A stretch of 64,000 bases of DNA from Cydia pomonella (lineage: Eukaryota > Arthropoda > Insecta > Lepidoptera > Tortricidae), in the NCBI RefSeq assembly GCF_033807575.1, contig NC_084705.1, positions 18,532,019-18,596,018 of the forward strand. The letters run 5' to 3'. A model generated the notes under the pieces. It was not told where the DNA came from. It made no database searches and was given only the letters and a program-made list of their open reading frames with translations. The translations under genes and the position numbers were made by a program. Shown here in pieces: positions 57,961 through 64,000 of the stretch (its first letter is position 1; the number at the start of each line of letters is the position of its first letter).

Positions 57961-58023
57961 CCGACGCAGACCCTTAATATAAAGATAGAGATATCCCTAT
58001 CTTTATTTAAGAGTCTGCGTCGG
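57961..58023. repeat. 63-bp near-perfect hairpin
   Basis: CCGACGCAGACCCTTAATAT and AAAGATAG pair with CTATCTTTAT and TTAAGAGTCTGCGTCGG across about 9 bases. A small foldback element 50 bp from the SINE. Confidence 0.75.
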
Positions 58024-59325
58024 TCCGCCAACGCGTACTCCCGTTGAAGCTCTACGTTATGGAGCGGAACATGTCGAGCAATCTTTGACTTAAAATACGT
58101 GAGTGTCCTGTTTTAATATAGGTATTTAATGTGTCTCCGTATTATGTATTGTTATTAAAATCTCTATGACTCACGGCGGAATACCTGTTGGGTCGTATTA
58201 ACTTGCTCTTTTTATTTTTCTTAAACCTCAAATATTAAAAAGTCAACTTGGCTTTCCAATTTCCGTCTCAGGCGCTCTCCGTAATCTTCTCTAAAATCAC
58301 TGCTCTAAATGGAGATTCGCACAATTTCTAAATAAGGTTCTTGCAAAATAAATAAGTATGTACTTTGTTGCAGGGATCGGAAACCGGTATTTTTTGTATG
58401 GGAACGAAAACGGAATTTTTGTGTTCTTTGTTAATTACTTCATTTCTAATTAGGCAATCTAATAATACGAAGTCGTTATCTGAAAACACAACTGAGTCCT
58501 ACATTTAGAGTATAAAATAAACCGAAATATATGGTTATTTCGATGTTTTTGCAAAAAACCGGTTCCGATCCCTGCTTTGTTGTAAGAGAATACTTACAAA
58601 AACGTAACAATTTAAATAAAATAAAAAAAACTGGTCAAGAGTGAGTTCATTTATTTCGCGCTCCAAGGGTTCCAGACGGGGTGCGACACTTACTAATGTA
58701 GTTAAAATTAGTAAAGATGGCGGCGATTTCTATTAATGGGATCCGATAACCTACTTTTGCGTAAAATTGACTACCGATTGTGCAAACTACATCAACAGAT
58801 GTCACTATAACATTGGTACAATTTAAAGGCATGAATACAACATTAAAAAGGTTGCATATACTTCGTATGTCAAGACCTATCTTTATTCATAATATTGTTA
58901 CCTAGCAACTGTTGTTTACTGTCAAAGAAAATGTAAACAGAGATATTATGATTGATATGAACTTATTATTCCTCTATTAATTTTAAAGTGCAGAGCAAAG
59001 CAGAGAAAAATCGGAGCAAGCATTAAACATAAGTCAAATTAAAATAGAAAAAAATAGAGTCCCAATAGTTCCAATGTTACAAAACTTGCAGATTTAGATA
59101 TTTTCGAAGGTAAGAAGTAAATACCATCCTCCTTAGCGCTCATGAAACGATAAAAACAAGCGCTGATTATTTTAATTTTGTTTACGACAAACATGTCCGA
59201 TGTACCAAGATTTTTGCAATTTAATTCCGCTAAGTTAGACGAGATAGAGTTTAACATTAAAATAAAATAAAATCACAGTCATAAAGAATATACAAATTTA
59301 CAATGTCAACTTCTAACCTAGGTAT
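58024..59325. other. Spacer or intron, no exon seen
   Basis: Two strings, GGGATCGGAAACCGGTATTT (58373) and AAACCGGTTCCGATCCCTGC (58556), form an inverted pair with about 160 bp between, probably a MITE. No exon is recognised. Confidence 0.45.
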
Positions 59326-59330
59326 ATCAA

Positions 59331-60612
59331 TTATTTAAAAAAATCATTTAATTTATAAAAACATTTATCAATGAGCCAATGTCGGAGTATCCGTTGAAAT
59401 AAATTATCTGGTAGCAGTCTTAAATCTAGAGGAATATTATTATAAACTTTTCCTACTCCTCTACTGTTATCTGTCATTTATGCATTCATTAACACGAATA
59501 TAAGAACATACATAAAAGATTTCAAGAAAAGTCTATATTGTCTATTCCTCATAAAAGCTCTTGTGCTTTTATAAGCTATAATGTTACTGCGATTAATGGC
59601 TACCAACCTAACAAAACCCGAATACAGTTTTAAACTAAGTGCATTGCTGCCAACTTACAAAATATTCATTTGGTTGCATAGTAAAAATAATTACTTCATA
59701 AGTCAGAAACACGCATGTGACACCCGTAATATAGCAACACCCATAGACTACGAAGACCGCTTAGCGTTGCTTGTTAGTCTCCGTAGGCTACGGTGGCCAA
59801 AATTGAGAAAAAACTGTCCAAAAAATTAATTTAGCAAGTAGCAAGTACCAGGGCCTCATGAGTTACGAGGAGGTGTCGCCGACCGGCCGGCCGCGGCCCG
59901 GGGCGGGCCGGGCGCGTAACAAGGTATGCTCGCGCGTCTTGGCTATATACTTTTGCTGTAATTTGTTTACCTAAATTAAGATTTATTTTTGTTGACTCGT
60001 AGGAAAAATATTGTATGCAACGTTGTATAAGTAGGTCAAAAAAATCTCGTGGCATATTCCTTTACAATGTTCGCCTACGCCTTCGGCTCCGGCTCACATT
60101 GTAACTCACGCCACTCGCCTTTTTTGACCCTTCTTATACAACTGTTGCATAAAATACTATTTCCTGACATCATGTAGCAGTTGTTATTATACTGGGCTGA
60201 ATTAAATAGTGGCTGATTTATCCTATTAATATCTCTATTCCTTAACCTTGGGTTTTGAGTTGGTTTAAAAAAAAAAACTCAGGGTTGTTCCGCACAAATT
60301 TAGCTTGTTCATATATATAAATGCTAGCCAAGGTCAAGGCTTTGAATTTTGTAAAAAGAGGTCTGCACGAATCTAATGACCCTACTCCACCCACAGCACG
60401 TATACAACTTTTTTGCGTCAAAAATATTTGATTAACAGCTGTAGAGTTTCCCCAAATAATGATTCCATAACGAAGAACAGATGTGACGTAACCGTGGTAA
60501 GCTGTCAGAGCAGTTGATTCATCTGCTACCCTTCTCAGTCTTCTTAAGGCAAAGACAAATCTACTTAGCTTGCTACAAATATTTGTTACGTGCTGTTTCC
60601 AATTAAAAATCT
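59331..60612 (-). pseudogene. LINE reverse transcriptase C-terminus split by a 0.7-kb insertion
   Basis: On the minus strand from 60605 the frame reads NWKQHVTNICSKLSRFVFAL, RRLRRVADESTALTAYHGYV, SVLRYGIIIWGNST, SCIRAVGGVGSLDSCRPLFT, LASIYIYEQAKFVRNNPE, then PRLRNRDINRINQPLFNSAQ and NCYMMS near 60165. It resumes at about 59465 with GVGKVYNNIPLDLRLLPDNL and ends FFK-stop at 59331. The gap is filled by the arm of the inverted repeat. It is the post-RT part of a LINE ORF2, 5' truncated. Confidence 0.8.
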
Positions 60613-61945
60613 ATCGATTGTTTATGATAATAAAATAACAAATCTTTGGATGTAGCATTTCATCAGGAGTTTCAAATAAACGGATTACGCAATTTACACA
60701 TTACGCATACTTTGCGGGTTGCGGGTACAAAGTGGTAAGGCGCGTATTTTTTACATGTTCATGTCATTAACTGACGGTCTTTCCACCGCGATACAACCGG
60801 CTGACTTTTTTATGGAGGTACGTGCGTAGACAAGACGTACGTCCTATGCCTGAAATTCATTAGTACAAGAAGGACCCGAACCACGACATCACTACTCATG
60901 TTTATATTTTAAAGAATATCTGGAGCGAATTGTTTAAGGAGCTAGAGAACGACACGAAATTACCAGGAATTCTCCTAATGTGCACTTTACCTGTCCTTAC
61001 TTTACCTCCGGAGTATCTTGAATTCAAGTCCAGTTGGATGTTAAGGCCAAAGAAGAAACGCTCAGTTGAGAACTAGGTCAGTCAGTTATGCGCACATGAA
61101 AGAGTTTTAAGTCAGACTGAGACATAAGTCACAGAAGACGAACCTAATGCAGCTTTGTACACGAAGATGAACAAAGGTAAAAAGAAGAACAGTTCAAGTA
61201 CTTACAACACCTAGTCTATTACTCTCTTGTATACCAAATTAATAGTATTTTATGCAACAGTTGTATAAGAAGGGTCAAAAAAGGCGAGTGGCGTGAGTTA
61301 CAATGTGAGCCGGAGCCGAAGGCGTAGGCGAACATTGTAAAGGAATACGCCACGAGAATTTTTTGACCTACTTATACAACGTTGCATACAATATTTTTCC
61401 TACGAGTCAACAAAAAGAAATCTTAATTTAGGTAAACAAATTACAGCAAAAGTATATAGCCAAGACGCGCGAGCATACCTTGTTACGCCCCGGGCCGCGG
61501 CCGGCCGGTCAGCGACACCTCCTCGTAACTCATGAGGCCCTGGTACTTGCTACTTGCTAAATTATTTTTTTGGACAGTTTTTTCTCAATTTTGGCCACCG
61601 TAGCCTACGGAGACTAATAAGCAACGCTAAGCGGTCTTCGTAGTCTATGGGTGTTGCTATATTACGGGTGTCACATGCGTGTTTCTGACTTATGAAGTAA
61701 TTATTTTTACTATGCAACCAAATGAATATTTTGTAAGTTGGCAGCAATGCACTTAGTTTAAAACTGTATTCATTTTGGTTTTGTTAGGTTGGTAGCCATT
61801 AATCGCAGTAACGTTATAGCTTATAAAAGCACAAGAGCTTTTATGAGGAATAGACAATATAGACTTTTCTTGAAATCTTTTATGTATGTTCTTATATTCG
61901 TGTTAATGAATGCATAAATGACAGATAACAGTAGAGGAGTAGGAA
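59448..61945. repeat. Large inverted repeat: 0.7-kb arms, 1.1-kb loop
   Basis: The left arm 59448-60161 and right arm 61241-61945 are near-identical in reverse complement. From outside in, each arm carries CCTACTCCTCTACTGTTATC, a coding-like frame (ALLPTYKIFIWLHSKNNYFI, HACDTRNIATPIDYEDRLAL, SLRRLRWPKLRKN), a GC-rich block (CGGCCGGCCGCGGCCC), then a 137-bp internal palindrome (GCAACGTTGTATAAGTAGGT to CTTATACAACTGTTGCAT). The loop holds a LINE fragment. High identity implies either recent duplication or gene conversion. The frame in the arms is not assigned to a family. Confidence 0.85.
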
Positions 61946-62016
61946 AAAGCAATAAACATATACTTGCTTTACTATAAAGTATCTTTTTTTGAAATTCCAT
62001 TCTTTTAACACTTTTT

Positions 62017-62156
62017 TACATAATATTAGGTCTACTTGGGTGGCTTACAAGTTAATATTTTGTTTGATATCTTGTAAACCAAAAAACTATCAAAGTTACA
62101 AGAAATCAAACAAAAAATGAACTTGTAAACCGCCCAAGTAGACCTAATATTATGTA
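62017..62156. repeat. 140-bp foldback MITE
   Basis: TACATAATATTAGGTCTACT followed by TGGGTGGCTTACAAGTT pairs with AACTTGTAAACCGCCCAAGT followed by AGACCTAATATTATGTA. Arms are about 37 bp with two mismatches. Confidence 0.82.
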
Positions 62157-62261
62157 GTATGAAAGTACCTACATATACGGATGCATATGTACATTGTGCA
62201 CACAAACATACAAAGCTAGTTTCGGGTACAAAATAGAGATAGCGCTTCGAAATTAGTTTCC

Positions 62262-62389
62262 TTAACCCTTTACCAGGCTGACAGTTTAAAAATGACAATC
62301 GAATGTCAGTCTTACTCATCGAAAATAGAACACATGTTTGAAGTGCCGCATGTGGGAAATATATATCCCTTAGCCTGGTAAAGGGTTAA
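62262..62389. repeat. 120-bp piggyBac-like MITE
   Basis: TTAA (62262-62265) and TTAA (62386-62389) flank perfect 14-bp terminal inverted repeats, CCCTTTACCAGGCT and AGCCTGGTAAAGGG. TTAA target duplications with CCC/GGG ends are the mark of the piggyBac superfamily. No transposase is encoded. Confidence 0.85.
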
Positions 62390-63206
62390 AATGTTTCAAG
62401 AGGGCTCTCTTTTCCTATATACTTACTTACTCTTTGGTTCCAGACAATCTTTCAACTTGGTATTTCATGCAGTTGCATAACGATAAACACTAATTTTTGA
62501 GCGCCTACTATCGGCAAATTGGCTAACTAATATGCACAACCTAATGTATGTTGGTTTTTAGGGATAATAATTAGTTATCATGTGAACTTGTTTCAACAGC
62601 TTTTTTTGTTTGAAAAAAGGTGTATAGCCGTATAGCGTAATATAAATAAATAAGGCTTAAAGAATAATAAATTTCGAAATAAAGTTGATGTGTTTATGCT
62701 GTATCTAATCACTGCCATTTCGGCCGACGTAGGTAAACCGAAAAACTAAACGAGAGCTATTTTCATTTGCAATTTAATTGTACTTGAGTATTTTATTATA
62801 TATTGCAATGTCGTGACTAGATTTGTATAAAGTACCTAAACGATTGTGATTATTTTTTTAATTCGTACCTATGATGTTCGTGCAGAATTGACACTTTCAT
62901 GTAACTTTACGGGGAAAAGTAACCGTAGGTGTAAATCTTCCACAATTATTTTTCCTTGTCATTTTATGAAAAAAAAAAACAAAAGATAAAAATGTTGTTT
63001 GATATACGTGTACAAAAGTCATTTGCACTTGTTCTTAGTTTTTCACTCTTATTTATTGATGTTCGCGATAAACCACTAGGGGCATTGCTAACTTGCATCA
63101 ATTAGGAGAAGACAGGATGTTGTTTAGTACCTACCTAAACAAATAACTGAAATTTATAAAATTCATAATATAGGCTTAGTTTTAAAGTATTCTTTATTAT
63201 TTTCAG
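62390..63206. other. End of the long intron, no exon seen
   Basis: A+T-rich; ends in a pyrimidine-rich acceptor, TTATTATTTTCAG, at 63194-63206. Confidence 0.45.
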
Positions 63207-63333
63207 AAACCAGCTGACAAAATAGACTCTGTGTATCCATGGATAGCTGCTGTGTTTATAATGAATCCAGACAACAAACAATTTGAATACATTTGCGATG
63301 GCATTCTACTCTCCGAACGTGTTGTTCTTACTA
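63207..63333 (+). CDS. Serine protease (homologue) exon: start of the chymotrypsin-fold domain
   Basis: Bounded by ttattttcag at the left and gtaagt at the right (phase 0 in, phase 1 out). Its 42 codons read KPADKIDSVYPWIAAVFIMN and then PDNKQFEYICDGILLSERVV, LT. YPWIA-V----------C-G-LLS-R-VLT is the first beta-barrel of the S1 family; the Cys is the one that pairs with the Cys of the AHC motif, which would be on the next exon outside the window. The usual activation site R-IVGG is not present in this exon, and the sequence before YPWIA is DKIDSV, a pattern seen in non-catalytic homologues. Likely extracellular. Join to leader B (or A) is by phase and proximity only. Confidence 0.78.
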
Positions 63334-63377
63334 GTAAGTTAAATAAATTATGGAAGTAATAATTGGTAATTTTAAAT

Positions 63378-63511
63378 GTGACGTTCCACGGGTAAAGGGA
63401 CCTTATGGCGGTCGGCGCTTACGCTGTTATTAACGACGCTCCAATACTAATGAGGTGCTACACGATAAGAGCGCCAACCGCCATAAACTGACTTTGCCCG
63501 TGGAAAGTCAC
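63378..63511. repeat. 134-bp foldback MITE after the protease exon
   Basis: GTGACGTTCCACGGGTAAAG and GGACCTTATGGCGGTCGGCG pair with CGCCAACCGCCATAAACTG and CTTTGCCCGTGGAAAGTCAC. The arms are about 43 bp. Confidence 0.8.
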
Positions 63512-64000
63512 AGATTGTACTTAACATATCAAATAAAAAAAAGAAATACATTTTGAAGCGCATTTTGTCCTTCTTGACAATAATAACCCGGAAATGTATA
63601 AGTTACTTGTAGTAAGTTTTACTTATAAAAATTACACTGAAATGGAAAGTATGGAAATATTTCAAGAGTTTAAAATATTGCTATATTTACATATATTAGC
63701 TGTTGCTATTGTTGATTATTTCACATTCCTACTTTAGGCCTTTTGGGTAATCAAACTCTAAACAATTAATATTTACTGTATGTTTGCAAGCAGGGCCGAC
63801 TGAGTTAAACTTAAACAGTACGCCACCAGGAGTAACTTTAGATATTCCCCAGGGAGAAATGTGAGAGCCTAAGTTAATTAATTTTATAGTTTTGTTATAA
63901 GAGAACAAGTAATAAAATTAAAGCTAGGCGTAAAACGGACGGTAGCTGAGGATTTGATTGATCGGGGGAATAATTAAGTTTTGTGTTTTACTCATTTTAT
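63512..64000. other. Intron sequence to the window edge
   Basis: No AHC-type exon is visible up to the right edge, so the catalytic His exon lies outside. Confidence 0.45.

Overview
The window looks like nuclear DNA of a ditrysian moth or butterfly. Three things point that way: an attacin gene with the lepidopteran three-exon layout, an A+T-rich background, and many repeats typical of lepidopteran genomes. Those repeats are LINE tails carrying the CCATCAGG motif, tRNA-derived SINEs, repeats with internal GTCY microsatellites, a mariner relic, and foldback MITEs. The species cannot be named from the sequence alone.

Gene content is low. Positions 1-37800 hold no convincing host gene, only broken mobile elements and unannotated A+T-rich DNA: a LINE 3' end at the left edge, a Jockey-like reverse transcriptase relic (2049-3336), SINEs, tandem repeats, a crypton-like recombinase relic (23091-23506), another LINE (29208-29965), a frameshifted mariner (33132-34126), a CXC-type protein relic (about 34500-34804) and an RTE-like LINE end (34941-35945). 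Positions 37826-41072 hold a complete attacin gene (exons 38055-38446, 39524-39721, 40865-41072; 265 residues). Its core promoter has a TATA box, an arthropod initiator and two NF-kappaB-type sites. Intron 1 carries a MITE, intron 2 carries a LINE tail, and a complex foldback repeat follows the gene.

Positions 44042-63333 hold a second locus. Two long open first exons (44042-44602 with a membrane anchor, 48090-49130 with a signal peptide) both end in a consensus-like phase-0 splice donor. The only downstream exon recognised is at 63207-63333, starts in phase 0 and encodes the beginning of a chymotrypsin-fold serine protease or protease homologue. It could be joined to either leader. The leaders may be alternative first exons or belong to duplicated genes; the remaining protease exons lie beyond the right edge. 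The roughly 14-kb intron is full of palindromic elements, including a 0.7-kb-arm inverted repeat inside a LINE (59448-61945) and a short piggyBac-like MITE.

The clearest biological theme is insect immunity and proteolysis: an NF-kappaB-regulated antimicrobial peptide gene and, 3 kb away, a secreted or membrane-anchored serine protease (homologue). A functional link between the two is inference only.
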